Shown: positions 1 to 8,998 of the stretch, in pieces | Position numbering within the stretch: position 1 is the first letter of the stretch | Layout of the letters: each line of letters starts with the position of its first letter | NCBI GenBank assembly: GCA_041649015.1 | Contig: JBAZNU010000003.1 | Coordinates: 62,001 to 126,000 of the forward strand | DNA from: Ignavibacteria bacterium | GTDB lineage: Bacteria; Bacteroidota; Ignavibacteria; Tepidaquicellales; Tepidaquicellaceae | Direction: 5' to 3' | Length of the DNA stretch: 64,000 nt | Translations under genes and position numbers: made by a program | Notes under the pieces: model-generated | What the model saw: the letters and a program-made list of their open reading frames with translations, nothing else | Databases searched by the model: none | What the model was told of the DNA's origin: nothing

Positions 1-1
1 A

Positions 2-274
2 GGTACTCAAAGCGGTGTTTTGAATATTGCTTATGGGTTCGGAAAACCGGTAATAGTCACAAACGTTGGAGGGCTTGCAGAAGATGTCATAGATAATAAT
101 ACGGGATATATAATTGAACCCAATAGCCCTTCCGAAATAGTAAATTCTGTAAGAAAATTCTTTAATGAAAGAAATAAAACAGATTTTAAATCTAACATAA
201 ATAAGAAACTTGAAGATAACTTATTTAATAAATTTCCTGAACTTGTTGTGAAAATAATGGAGGATATGAAATGA
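2..274 (+). CDS. glycosyltransferase group 1 family protein, 3' end only
   Basis: The reading frame is open from base 2 and enters from outside the window, so only about the last 90 residues are present. They contain the GT4-type C-terminal pattern: a GTQSG-like start, then GFGKPVIVTNVGGLAE, where a glutamate-containing loop normally binds the nucleotide-sugar. The remaining residues form the usual closing helix. The family transfers a sugar from a nucleotide-sugar donor to lipid or glycan acceptors in the cytoplasm. Its stop overlaps the next gene's start by 4 bases (ATGA), suggesting translational coupling with the GT9 gene and a shared cell-surface glycan pathway. Acceptor and donor cannot be told. 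Confidence 0.85.
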   Translation, partial: GTQSGVLNIAYGFGKPVIVTNVGGLAEDVIDNNTGYIIEPNSPSEIVNSVRKFFNERNKTDFKSNINKKLEDNLFNKFPELVVKIMEDMK

Positions 275-1386
275 TATTAAAACATGATTGCAGGTATTTT
301 TCGGGAGACAGACCATGCAAATTTCACAAAGCTGAAGGAATTGTTTGCAGTGATTGTCCGCATTTTTCTCCCAAAGGGAAAATGATACTTATTATTAAAC
401 TCGATGCCATTGGTGATGTTCTAAGAACAACGTCTTTACTGCATTCTCTTAAAGAAGCAAATCCGGGTTCTTATGTATCATGGCTTACCAAATCAAATGC
501 TTCCGACATGTTTAGAAATAATCATCTTGTTGACGAAGTATTGATATATGAAAGCGGTAATCTGAATGCTGTTCTTTCTATTATTGAGTATGACGTCATA
601 ATTAATCTTGATCCTTCCCCTGTGTCATCTTCCCTTGCCTCATTTGCAAAAGGTAAAACTAAAATCGGGTTCGGACTTGATTTAAAAGGCAATGTTTATC
701 CATTTAACAAACAAGCAGAGGAATGGTTTGAAATGGGTGCTTTTGATAATCTGAAAGCTAAGAACACAAAAACCTATCAGCAAATTATTCACGAAATATG
801 TTCTCTCCCTTACAGCAAAGGGAAAATAATATTTAATATTACTGAAGACGAGTCGCTTTTCGCAAAAGAATTTTATGACAAAAACTCTTTGTCGAAGTAT
901 AAGAAAATTATCGGCATAAACGCCGGTGCCAGTAACCGTTGGCAGTTTAAGAAATGGCGTCTTGAAGGCTATGCCGAACTGATAAAAGCCCTGCACAAAA
1001 AATACAACTGCGCCTTCCTGCTCTTTGGCAGCAAGAACGAAAAAGATATAAATGATTACTTAAGCAAGGAATGTAAAAATGTATTTGATACCGGTAGTGA
1101 AAATTCTCTTAGGGAATTTGCATCGTATATTAATCTTTGCGATGTACTTGTTACTGGTGATACTCTTGCACTTCATGTAGCCACAGCTTTGGAAGTACCG
1201 TCTGTTTGTATTTTTGGTCCCACTTCTCATACAGAAATCGAGGATTATGGTCTTGTCCGAAAGATTTATCCGAACATGGATTGTCTTGTGTGTTATAAAA
1301 ATAAATGTGATTTTAAACCTAACTGTATGGAATTAGTTACAACAGATATGGTTTTTAATGAAGTAGTTAACATTTTAGAAAATTAA
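271..1386 (+). CDS. glycosyltransferase family 9 (heptosyltransferase-like) with N-terminal cysteine cluster
   Basis: A 371-residue protein of the GT9 (ADP-heptose:LPS heptosyltransferase) family. The catalytic body starts near residue 38 with LIIKLDAIGDVLRTTSLL, the standard first strand and glycine turn, and ends with the donor-binding region around GDTLALHVATALEVPSVCIFGPTS. Such enzymes add heptose or a related sugar to the LPS core at the inner face of the cytoplasmic membrane. Unusual is a 37-residue extension before the GT-B fold with four cysteines (7, 16, 26, 29) plus histidines, resembling a metal- or Fe-S-binding knuckle, and a second cysteine group near the C-terminus (DCLVC, then two more). 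The ATG overlaps the upstream stop by 4 bases. Confidence 0.85.
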   Translation: MILKHDCRYFSGDRPCKFHKAEGIVCSDCPHFSPKGKMILIIKLDAIGDVLRTTSLLHSLKEANPGSYVSWLTKSNASDMFRNNHLVDEVLIYESGNLNAVLSIIEYDVIINLDPSPVSSSLASFAKGKTKIGFGLDLKGNVYPFNKQAEEWFEMGAFDNLKAKNTKTYQQIIHEICSLPYSKGKIIFNITEDESLFAKEFYDKNSLSKYKKIIGINAGASNRWQFKKWRLEGYAELIKALHKKYNCAFLLFGSKNEKDINDYLSKECKNVFDTGSENSLREFASYINLCDVLVTGDTLALHVATALEVPSVCIFGPTSHTEIEDYGLVRKIYPNMDCLVCYKNKCDFKPNCMELVTTDMVFNEVVNILEN

Positions 1387-1398
1387 TTTTTAAATATA

Positions 1399-2202
1399 TT
1401 GAAATACGATCCGATTAAGAAAGTTTTTGGTAATATAGTGTCAAGAAATGTCTTCCTTAGAAGAATATTTTACAAACTTCTCGATTTAATGTTTCTGCGC
1501 TCATGGCATGTTAGAAAAATGGTTAAGCAGTTGTTTAAATCAGATGACACCTTAAATATTTTTGATGCGGGAATGGGTTTTGGTCAGTATTCATACTTCA
1601 TGGCGAAACATTTCAGGGGCTGCAAGATACTTGGTGTTGATGTTAAAGATGAACAGGTCGATGATTGTATTTATTTCTTCGATAAACGTGGTTTTAAAAA
1701 TGTGAAATTCGAAGTCGCCGACCTGACAGCAATAACAAATCAAAACGAATACGACTTCATTCTGAACGTAGATGTTATGGAGCACATTGTGGAAGACGAA
1801 CTCGTACTTAAGAATTTTTCTAACGCTCTTAAACCCGGGGGCAGACTTTTAATAAACACTCCATCAGACCTTGGAGGCAGTGATGCTCATGACGAGCACG
1901 ATGAAAGCTTTATTGAAGAGCATGCACGCAACGGTTATTCGAAGGAAGATATAACGGCTAAACTTGAAAGAGCAGGGCTGAAGGTAACTCATTTTAAATA
2001 TACTTATGGAAAATACGGTACAATATCGTGGAGATTTGGAATAAAATATCCTATTCTTATTGCAGGGGTTTCAAAAGTATTTATACTTATACTACCGTTC
2101 TATTATCTGTTTACTTTATGGTTTGTGCTGATTTTTATGTGGCTTGATACAAAGACTGAAAACGAAGCGGGGACAGGTATAGTTGTTGTAGCACAAAAAT
2201 AA
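1399..2202 (+). CDS. class I SAM-dependent methyltransferase with C-terminal membrane segment
   Basis: A 267-residue protein starting at TTG, 12 bases after the GT9 stop. Motif I of the Rossmann methyltransferase fold is seen as IFDAGMGFGQYSYFMA (about 53-68). It is followed by an acidic strand end (GVDVKDE) and LNVDVMEHI, the post-motif typical of UbiE/Methyltransf_11 proteins. Near the C-terminus, about residues 214-248, lies a long hydrophobic stretch likely to be membrane-inserted. It probably methylates a lipid-linked or surface glycan intermediate made by its neighbours; this is inferred from position, and the substrate is unknown. Confidence 0.8.
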   Translation: MKYDPIKKVFGNIVSRNVFLRRIFYKLLDLMFLRSWHVRKMVKQLFKSDDTLNIFDAGMGFGQYSYFMAKHFRGCKILGVDVKDEQVDDCIYFFDKRGFKNVKFEVADLTAITNQNEYDFILNVDVMEHIVEDELVLKNFSNALKPGGRLLINTPSDLGGSDAHDEHDESFIEEHARNGYSKEDITAKLERAGLKVTHFKYTYGKYGTISWRFGIKYPILIAGVSKVFILILPFYYLFTLWFVLIFMWLDTKTENEAGTGIVVVAQK

Positions 2203-2219
2203 TTTATTCTTGAATCTCT

Positions 2220-4016
2220 TTGAAATACGTTAGTATAATAATAGCATTCGTTTTTAAAAAGTATTCCTCTGTTCTTGCTGTAATTATATTCCTGTTTTCA
2301 TCTTCTCTATATTCTCAAACTCTAGTGGGTTCAATTAATCTTGAAGGAAATCATTTCTTTAACGACAACGAAATCAAGAACTCAATGCTTCTTAAAATTG
2401 ATAAACCATTCCTTCAAGAACAGTTTAACTCAGACCTGAAATCCATTCGTGCTAAATATCGTGATTATGGATATCTGTACGCACGCATTGTTAACCCGAA
2501 TTACGTGTACAACATCGATTCTTCCTACGTTGATATTTCGATTACTATTGATGAAGGCAAACAGGTTAAACTTGGCGAAATCATCATAACAGGAAATAAT
2601 GTCTTTACAGTCGAGCAGATAAAAAGCAGTTTCGATACAAAGGTCGGTGTTATACTAGATCAAAACACACTCAACGGCGACATAAAATACTTACTCGATG
2701 AATACGAGAAAAAGGGAAGTCTGTTTACGAAGGTGTATATCGATGAAATATCTGTTTATGATGAAAATACTGAGCCCAAAATCCGCCTTAAAATTTCTGT
2801 AAAAGAAGAATCAAGTGTTATAATTTCCAACGTTCGAATTAAAGGAAATACAGACACGAAAGATGATGTAATTCTTCGGGAATTAAAGATTGAAAAAACA
2901 AAATCTGTTACTCGCGAAGATTTAAATAACATGAAATTTCGACTTGAACGTCTTAATATCTTCGAAACTGTTGACCAGCCAATGATTTATACACTCACCA
3001 ACAAGAAGGAATCGGGGCTGCTTATTAATGTTAAAGAAGGAAATACAAATACCTTTGACGGTATTATCGGGTATGTACCTCCCGCTAATGAAACGGAAAG
3101 CGGCTACTTTACAGGATTGATAAACCTTTCGTTCCGAAACCTATTCGGCACGGCAAGAAGGCTGGATGCCCGCTGGCAGCAAGAAACCAAGTCTATTCAG
3201 GAACTTGAACTTAAGTACGGAGAGCCGTATTTCTTTGGTTTACCACTTAATTTAAGTGCAGGATTCTTACAAAGACTTCAGGACACGAGTTATACACGCA
3301 GAAAGTTTGATGCAAAAGGAGATATTCTTCTGACTGATAAGTTTACATTTGGTTTTACTGCTGGTATTGACAGGGTTATTCCGCCTGAAGATTCCCTTGC
3401 TTTGTTTACTGTCGCAGACTCAAGAATTCTTTATGCAGGGACGGAGATTCGTTATGATAGTCGCGACAATGTCTTTATTCCAAATAGTGGGTTTCTGTAT
3501 AGAGCCATGTTTACATATGGCGATAAAAGAATTTACAACAGAAGCGGTTCAGTAAATTCTGCAGATCAATCCTTTTCTCTGCAGAGATATTCAATGGATG
3601 TTGATGTTTTCTTTTCGTTTTTTAAACGGCAATCATTACTTATCAGGCTATTTGCAGGACAGATTGACTCAGATAAGCTCGAAGACGCGGATTTTTACAA
3701 AGTTGGCGGTATTAAAAATATTCGCGGATATCGCGAAGAACAGTTTAGAGCCTCTCGATTCACGTACGGCACAATTGAACTACGGTATGCGTTTTCCCGT
3801 AAAAGTTTTGCCTCTGTATTTGTTGACCCGGGTTATTATTATAGACCCGAAGATCCATTAAACAACATTACAAAGCAGGAAAGTTTCCTCTTGGGATATG
3901 GACTTGGAATCAGAATTGAAACTGCCATTGGACTTATCGGCGTTAATTATGCAATCGCAAAGGAAGATGGTATCCTCGATGGAAAAATACACTTTGGTTT
4001 GATAAATGAATTTTAA
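2220..4016 (+). CDS. Omp85/BamA-family outer membrane protein with three POTRA domains
   Basis: A 598-residue protein with a TTG start and a signal peptide ending near SSSLYSQ. Three POTRA-like repeats are visible (about 35-110, 112-190, 195-275), each with a G-N-x-x-[FT] turn such as LEGNHFFND, ITGNNVFTV and IKGNTDTKD. A beta-barrel follows, about 285-598. The barrel carries the family loop-6 signature IRGYRE and ends in phenylalanine, as BamA-type barrels do. Omp85 proteins insert or translocate outer-membrane proteins. With three rather than five POTRA repeats, it may be a TamA-like or secondary paralogue rather than the housekeeping BamA. It closes the envelope gene group that starts at the window edge. 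Confidence 0.85.
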   Translation: MKYVSIIIAFVFKKYSSVLAVIIFLFSSSLYSQTLVGSINLEGNHFFNDNEIKNSMLLKIDKPFLQEQFNSDLKSIRAKYRDYGYLYARIVNPNYVYNIDSSYVDISITIDEGKQVKLGEIIITGNNVFTVEQIKSSFDTKVGVILDQNTLNGDIKYLLDEYEKKGSLFTKVYIDEISVYDENTEPKIRLKISVKEESSVIISNVRIKGNTDTKDDVILRELKIEKTKSVTREDLNNMKFRLERLNIFETVDQPMIYTLTNKKESGLLINVKEGNTNTFDGIIGYVPPANETESGYFTGLINLSFRNLFGTARRLDARWQQETKSIQELELKYGEPYFFGLPLNLSAGFLQRLQDTSYTRRKFDAKGDILLTDKFTFGFTAGIDRVIPPEDSLALFTVADSRILYAGTEIRYDSRDNVFIPNSGFLYRAMFTYGDKRIYNRSGSVNSADQSFSLQRYSMDVDVFFSFFKRQSLLIRLFAGQIDSDKLEDADFYKVGGIKNIRGYREEQFRASRFTYGTIELRYAFSRKSFASVFVDPGYYYRPEDPLNNITKQESFLLGYGLGIRIETAIGLIGVNYAIAKEDGILDGKIHFGLINEF

Positions 4017-4046
4017 ATTACATGCCGGCATAACCGGCATGTAATT
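4016..4046. terminator. bidirectional hairpin terminator between convergent genes
   Basis: A perfect 12-bp inverted repeat (arms 4017-4028 and 4034-4045, core ACATGCCGG / CCGGCATGT, 5-nt loop) occupies most of the gap between the Omp85 gene and the convergent lipoprotein gene. AT-rich sequence lies on both sides, so it can serve both strands. Confidence 0.8.
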
Positions 4047-4053
4047 AATAAAA

Positions 4054-4539
4054 TTATTTTTTAGGCTGTTCTACTTTAGGATTTGGAACCAGAGGGTCGT
4101 TATCTTGTGGTGGCATTGAAGCATCAACCTTTGCCATACCCTCTTTCTGAAATTCCATTGCTATTTCAGACATCGCTTTGTCAATCTTATCGGTTAACTC
4201 TTTTACATCAGGTTCCGTAATGTACTTGTTTACTAAAGTACCCGCTTCTTCCCTGTCTTTTAAACCAACCGACTGACAAATTTCCATATCTTTAGCTTCT
4301 ACTAATCCGATTACAAGTTCGTTAAATTTATTTTCATCAAATGATTTTTCACCATTAGGTGAAACAACAATACATTGATCTATAAAACTCATACCTGCCT
4401 TCTTGTATTCATCTGAACTCACATATTTTTCGATTTTCTCTAAATAATTAATAACTTTTCCCTTTTCACCACCGCAGGATGATAAACCCATTGTTAATAC
4501 TAAAACTATTAATACTAACCCAAACCTTAAAATTCTCAT
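4054..4539 (-). CDS. small predicted lipoprotein of unknown function
   Basis: A 161-residue protein with a hydrophobic signal and lipobox GLSSC (lipidated cysteine at 22), so it is probably anchored in the inner or outer membrane facing the periplasm. The mature part is charged and helical, with two predicted amphipathic helices (about 30-60 and 100-140), followed by a proline-rich acidic tail. I do not recognise a family. It is a single gene convergent with the Omp85 gene and shares its terminator. The upstream 400 bases to the peroxiredoxin gene hold both divergent promoters. Confidence 0.7.
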   Translation of the reverse strand: MRILRFGLVLIVLVLTMGLSSCGGEKGKVINYLEKIEKYVSSDEYKKAGMSFIDQCIVVSPNGEKSFDENKFNELVIGLVEAKDMEICQSVGLKDREEAGTLVNKYITEPDVKELTDKIDKAMSEIAMEFQKEGMAKVDASMPPQDNDPLVPNPKVEQPKK

Positions 4540-4940
4540 TACATATAATTTTATATTTCTAAAAGTCTGAAAAATTATGGAAGTTGCTTTTAAATTTCAA
4601 GTGTAATTAACTGTGATTTGTGTATCCTGAAACACCCGACCTACTGCAATCTAGTCACAACGTTAAATATTCTCTCACTTTTTCCTTATTAAAAAAACCT
4701 CAATTCTGTGCTGTTTTTAAGGATTCAAAACTATAGTTTGTTTTTATAACTTGCCTCAAACCGGCCTATGAATAGCCTCAAAAATATCCCGACTTTACCA
4801 TAATCAAAAATCGCTCAAAATCGCAATATTTACATTTTTCTCATATTTCTTCGCATTGTTAATGGATTTTGATTTGTTTATATTTCATGTTATTTCTTAA
4901 AATACTGAAAATTATTAAATATTAGAAAGGATTAATAGTA
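4540..4940. other. divergent intergenic region, AT-rich
   Basis: This 401-base spacer separates divergent genes and must hold promoters for both. I see no RNA gene or strong hairpin. A short imperfect direct repeat containing AAAATCGC occurs near 4806-4824, and a similar CTCAAAAATCGCA string recurs near 50539. The peroxiredoxin gene has a clear purine-rich ribosome-binding site, AGAAAGGA, about 10 bases before its ATG. Confidence 0.4.
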
Positions 4941-5429
4941 ATGGCATTAAAAATTGGAGATATTGCCCCCGATTTTAAGTTATTCTCTAAAAATACGACA
5001 GGCGAGCCAAAAGAATTCTCGCTTTCAGATTACAAAGGTAAAAAAGTGGTTATTTTATTTTACCCTTTATCATACACAGGTGTTTGTACAACAGAAATGT
5101 GTACAGTATCTGAAGGATTCGAGAAGTATTCAGTAATGGACGCGGTTGTTCTTGGTATTAGTGTCGATTCGATATTTACACAGGAAGCATGGGCAAAAGC
5201 TAACGGAATTACAATTCCTTTATTAAGCGACTTTAACTCAACGGTTTCTGAAGCCTATGGTACAAAATATGCAGATGGAGGTTTTGTTCTTGGAATGAAT
5301 GGTGTCTCAAAACGTGCAGCATTCGTTGTTGATCCAGAAGGAAAGATTGCTTACGCTGAAGTTCTTGAGAACGCCGGAGATCTTCCAAAGTTTGATGCTA
5401 TCCTTGATTGCTTAAGGAGCATTAAGTAA
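4941..5429 (+). CDS. peroxiredoxin (AhpC/TSA superfamily, AhpE/BCP type)
   Basis: A 162-residue thioredoxin-fold peroxidase that reduces hydrogen or organic peroxides in the cytoplasm. The active-site loop YPLSYTGVCTTEMC gives Thr46 and peroxidatic Cys49 in the TxxC pattern, with a second cysteine at 54. The conserved arginine of the family is probably Arg124 in SKRAAFVVD. The spacing of Cys49 and Cys54 resembles the AhpE/PrxQ group rather than classical 2-Cys AhpC, so the resolving mechanism is uncertain. It stands alone after a long spacer and has the clearest Shine-Dalgarno in the area, which fits high or independent expression. The reductant is not encoded nearby. Confidence 0.9.
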   Translation: MALKIGDIAPDFKLFSKNTTGEPKEFSLSDYKGKKVVILFYPLSYTGVCTTEMCTVSEGFEKYSVMDAVVLGISVDSIFTQEAWAKANGITIPLLSDFNSTVSEAYGTKYADGGFVLGMNGVSKRAAFVVDPEGKIAYAEVLENAGDLPKFDAILDCLRSIK

Positions 5430-5486
5430 AGAACATTATACAATAATCCGTGGAAGGTTGTAAAACTTACCAGTTTATTAAATTTA

Positions 5487-6428
5487 ATGAAAATATACAG
5501 ACATTTAGATAAAAGTAATTACGACAAGAAAAGTATAGTTACAGTAGGAACATTTGACGGTGTGCACAGAGGTCATAGAGTTGTTATAGATAAACTTCAG
5601 GACTTAAAGAATAAATTTGGCGGGAGAACGGTTATTGTAACGTTTGACCCTCATCCGCGTCTGGTTCTTAGAAACCGCACGAATGAGATAAAACTGTTGT
5701 CAACAACTCATGAGAGGCTCGAGATATTTGAGCAACTGAATGTAGATGTAGTATATGTATTGAAGTTTACTACCGAATTCTCCGAGCATAGTGCTGAAGA
5801 GTTCCTGAGAGAGTATCTCGTTGGGGGAATCGGACTCGAACATCTGGTTCTTGGATTTGACCATTCCTTCGGCAAGAACAGGGAAGGCAACTATGAATCC
5901 TTGGTAAATCTGACAGACAAGTATAACTTCGATTTGTATAAAGTTGATGAACTTAAAGGCGAATCAAGAATCAACAGTACTACTATTAGAAATCTTTTAT
6001 TGGAAGGAAATCTTTCCAAAGCAAAGGATATACTTGGTGAAGATTATACGTTCGAAGGAAAGATAGTAACCGGTGACAGAAGGGGAAACACATTGGGATT
6101 TCCTACTGCAAACGTTCATCTTTCGGACGAACACAAACTCTTACCTAAGAACGGAGTTTACTTTGTTAAGGTTGTTCTTGAGCATGGTGAGTATTACGGT
6201 ATGATGAATATTGGTCATAGGCCTACTGTCTCATCAGGTAAAGATATCTTTATAGAAGTAAACATCTTTAACTTTGATATGGATATCTACGGTCAGAAGA
6301 TTAAGGTAATACTTAAGGAGTATATAAGGGATGAGAAAAAATTTAATTCTCTGGATGAGCTTGTTATACAGCTGAACAAAGATAAAGAAGAGTGCAAAAA
6401 ACATTTAATTAATAATTTAATTCATTAA
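5487..6428 (+). CDS. ribF: bifunctional riboflavin kinase/FAD synthetase
   Basis: A 313-residue protein with the usual bacterial two-domain order. The N-terminal nucleotidyltransferase domain holds GTFDGVHRGH (21-30) and the S-x-T-x-I-R motif INSTTIRNLL that binds ATP. The C-terminal riboflavin kinase domain, about 185-310, holds GNTLGFPTANV, the conserved P-T-A-N motif. It converts riboflavin to FMN and then FAD. It lies one base before rpsO and shares the widely conserved ribF-rpsO-pnp order, so the three are probably co-transcribed. Confidence 0.95.
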   Translation: MKIYRHLDKSNYDKKSIVTVGTFDGVHRGHRVVIDKLQDLKNKFGGRTVIVTFDPHPRLVLRNRTNEIKLLSTTHERLEIFEQLNVDVVYVLKFTTEFSEHSAEEFLREYLVGGIGLEHLVLGFDHSFGKNREGNYESLVNLTDKYNFDLYKVDELKGESRINSTTIRNLLLEGNLSKAKDILGEDYTFEGKIVTGDRRGNTLGFPTANVHLSDEHKLLPKNGVYFVKVVLEHGEYYGMMNIGHRPTVSSGKDIFIEVNIFNFDMDIYGQKIKVILKEYIRDEKKFNSLDELVIQLNKDKEECKKHLINNLIH

Positions 6429-6429
6429 A

Positions 6430-6702
6430 ATGGGATTAACAAAAGAAGACAAACAAGCAATTGTTTCAAAATTCGGTAAAGCCGAAAAAGATACAGGAAG
6501 ACCTGAGGTTCAGGTAGCAATTCTAACAAGAAGAATAAATGAACTTTCAGCTGAACATTTCGCAAAACACAAAAAGGACAATCATTCAAAAACCGGTCTT
6601 TTAAAGATGGTTGGTAAAAGAAGAAGGCTTCTGAAATACCTAGAAAAGAAAGACATTACGCGTTACAGACAGATTGTTAAAGATTTAGAATTAAGAAAGT
6701 AA
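6430..6702 (+). CDS. rpsO: 30S ribosomal protein S15
   Basis: A 90-residue protein of normal S15 length. It has the diagnostic core DTGRPEVQVAILTRRI, then the HxxDxHS-type segment (KKDNHSKTGLLKMVGKRRRLLKYL) that contacts 16S rRNA helices 20-22. It starts one base after the ribF stop with no Shine-Dalgarno, so it may rely on coupling. In other bacteria S15 represses its own mRNA; no such leader structure is visible here. Confidence 0.97.
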   Translation: MGLTKEDKQAIVSKFGKAEKDTGRPEVQVAILTRRINELSAEHFAKHKKDNHSKTGLLKMVGKRRRLLKYLEKKDITRYRQIVKDLELRK

Positions 6703-6723
6703 ACTTTAAAAAGAAAGATAAAG

Positions 6724-8892
6724 ATGGTTTTTAGAAAAGCTATTGAGATTGGCGGAAGGAAACTTACGCTTGAAACAGGTAAATTAGCAAAGCAGGCAAA
6801 CGGGGCAGTATTAGTTTCTTATGACGACAACGTAGTATTATGTACTGTTGTTGCAAAAGAAGAACCCAATGAGGGTCAGGATTTTTTTCCCTTATCAGTT
6901 GACTTCAGGGAAAAAACTGCCGCCGCCGGTAAGATTCCGGGTGGATTTTTCAGAAGGGAAGGAAGACCTTCAGAAAAAGAAATCTTATCCTCACGTCTTA
7001 TAGACCGACCGATTAGACCGATGTTTGCAGAAGGATATTTTTGTGAAACACAAATTAATGTTACAGTATATTCATCAGACGGCGAATTCGATTGTGATGT
7101 TATAGGAGCAGTAGGAGCTTCTGCAGCATTGCTCATATCAGATATTCCATTCAACAATCCGATATCAGAGGTAAGGGTAACAAAGGTAAACGATGAATTT
7201 ATCGTTAATCCAACATTCAGCCAGCTTGAAGCAGGTGATTATGATATTACAGTAGCAGGCACAGTATCTTCTATCGTTATGGTAGAGGGCGAAGCAAAGG
7301 AAGTTTCGGAAGAAGAACTTCTTGCTGCCGTGGAATTTGCACATAAACATATTATAGAACTCTGTAATTTTCAGAAAGAATTTGCATCAGAAGCAGGTAG
7401 ACCTAAAAGAACTGTTGTGGTCCCGGAAGAAAATACGGAAATGCTAAATGACGTAAAGGCATTGTACGAAGAGGGTATTAAGAAACTTGACAGAACAATT
7501 CTCACTAAAGAAGAGAGACAGAATAAATCAAAAGAGCTTTCTGAACTCGTTCTTACATCACTTGCGGAAAAATATCCTGAGTCCGAGAAGAAACTGCATG
7601 AAATAATGCACGACATACAGCAGGTTGACATGAGAAAGATGATAGTTGAAGAATCAATCAGGCTTGACGGGCGTACTGCAACAGATATAAGACCGATAAC
7701 GTGTGAAGTAGGTGTATTGCCAAGAACTCATGCCTCAGCTCTTTTCACAAGAGGAGAGACACAAAGCTTAACAACAGTTACGCTTGGTACGAAACGCGAC
7801 GAACAGATTGTTGAAGGACTTATTAAGGATGAAGAAAACAAAAGAGTCATTCTTCATTACAATTTTCCTTCATTCAGTACCGGTGAAGTCGGTGGGCGTC
7901 CGGGTCCGGGCAGAAGAGAAATTGGACATGGAAACCTCGCAGAGCGCGCCTTAAAGAAAATGATTCCATCAGAAGCAGAATTTCCTTACACTATCAGAAT
8001 TGTTTCAGACATACTTGAATCGAATGGCTCCTCATCTATGGCAACAGTTTGTGCCGGTTCGTTAGCCCTTATGGACGGGGGAGTGAAATTAAAAAGACCG
8101 GTTGCAGGAATTGCAATGGGACTTATTAAAGAAGAAGATAAAGTTGTTGTTCTCAGCGATATACTCGGTTCAGAAGACCATTTCGGAGATATGGACTTTA
8201 AGGTTGCCGGAACAAGCGAAGGAATAACAGCTATACAGATGGATATCAAAATTCAGGGCATTTCATTTGAAATAATGAAAACAGCTTTAACACAGGCAAA
8301 AACCGGTAGAATGCATATTCTTGGAATAATGAATGAAACTCTTGCTGAAGGAAGAGAAAGTATTTCTAAATATGCTCCACAATTATTTACGATTGAAATT
8401 CCAACCGATATGATTGGACTCGTAATCGGACCGGGAGGTAAAACTATTAGACATATTATTGCTGAAAGTAATGCGGAAATAGATATTAATGACGAAGGCA
8501 AGGTTACAGTTGCTGCAGTTAACAAGGTAGATGCAGACGTTGCAATCAATATGATTAAAGCTCTTACAGCGACTCCCGAGATAGGTGCAATCTATGACGG
8601 AACAGTAAAAGGTATTAAAGAATTTGGAGCATTCGTTGAAATCATGCCTGGTAAAGAAGGGCTTCTTCATATTTCAGAGATTGATGTAAAGCGTGTTGAA
8701 AAGGTTGCCGACGTTTTAAAAATGGGCGACAAGATACAAGTAAAGCTTCTTGGAATTGATGACAGCGGTAAACTAAAGCTTAGCAGACGTGCATTACTTA
8801 GAAAAGAAGGTGATGGAGGCGATAAAGAAGGACACAAGAGAAGAGATGGGCATTCAAGACCACCTCACAGAAAACCAAGAGAAAACAAATAA
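6724..8892 (+). CDS. pnp: polyribonucleotide nucleotidyltransferase (PNPase)
   Basis: A 722-residue phosphorolytic 3'-5' exoribonuclease and RNA-tailing enzyme. Two RNase PH-like domains are visible, the first with FFRREGRPSEKEIL and the second with PSFSTGEVGGRPGPGRREIGHG and the DILGSEDHFGDMDFKVAGT catalytic acids. A KH domain (DMIGLVIGPGGKTIRHI, about 557-615) and an S1 domain (IYDGTVKGIKEFGAFVEIMPGKEGLLHIS, about 620-690) follow. The basic C-terminal tail is short and histidine/arginine-rich. It follows rpsO by 21 bases, the classic arrangement, and ends at a strong intrinsic terminator. Confidence 0.97.
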   Translation: MVFRKAIEIGGRKLTLETGKLAKQANGAVLVSYDDNVVLCTVVAKEEPNEGQDFFPLSVDFREKTAAAGKIPGGFFRREGRPSEKEILSSRLIDRPIRPMFAEGYFCETQINVTVYSSDGEFDCDVIGAVGASAALLISDIPFNNPISEVRVTKVNDEFIVNPTFSQLEAGDYDITVAGTVSSIVMVEGEAKEVSEEELLAAVEFAHKHIIELCNFQKEFASEAGRPKRTVVVPEENTEMLNDVKALYEEGIKKLDRTILTKEERQNKSKELSELVLTSLAEKYPESEKKLHEIMHDIQQVDMRKMIVEESIRLDGRTATDIRPITCEVGVLPRTHASALFTRGETQSLTTVTLGTKRDEQIVEGLIKDEENKRVILHYNFPSFSTGEVGGRPGPGRREIGHGNLAERALKKMIPSEAEFPYTIRIVSDILESNGSSSMATVCAGSLALMDGGVKLKRPVAGIAMGLIKEEDKVVVLSDILGSEDHFGDMDFKVAGTSEGITAIQMDIKIQGISFEIMKTALTQAKTGRMHILGIMNETLAEGRESISKYAPQLFTIEIPTDMIGLVIGPGGKTIRHIIAESNAEIDINDEGKVTVAAVNKVDADVAINMIKALTATPEIGAIYDGTVKGIKEFGAFVEIMPGKEGLLHISEIDVKRVEKVADVLKMGDKIQVKLLGIDDSGKLKLSRRALLRKEGDGGDKEGHKRRDGHSRPPHRKPRENK

Positions 8893-8898
8893 ACATAT

Positions 8899-8924
8899 AA
8901 AGCCGGTTTAAGCCGGCTTTTTTA
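8899..8924 (+). terminator. intrinsic terminator of the ribF-rpsO-pnp operon
   Basis: An 8-bp stem (AAAGCCGG / CCGGCTTT, arms 8899-8906 and 8913-8920) with a 6-nt loop is followed directly by further T residues. It begins six bases after the pnp stop. Confidence 0.9.
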
Positions 8925-8998
8925 TTATATGATTTTATAAACTTCGTATTGTTTTGAAAGTGTGAATAATAAAATATAACTTTAACAAATATTGAATT

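Noticed and set aside
4540..4940. Riboswitch or small RNA in the spacer before the peroxiredoxin gene
   Set aside because: No stable hairpin, terminator or conserved aptamer pattern was visible.
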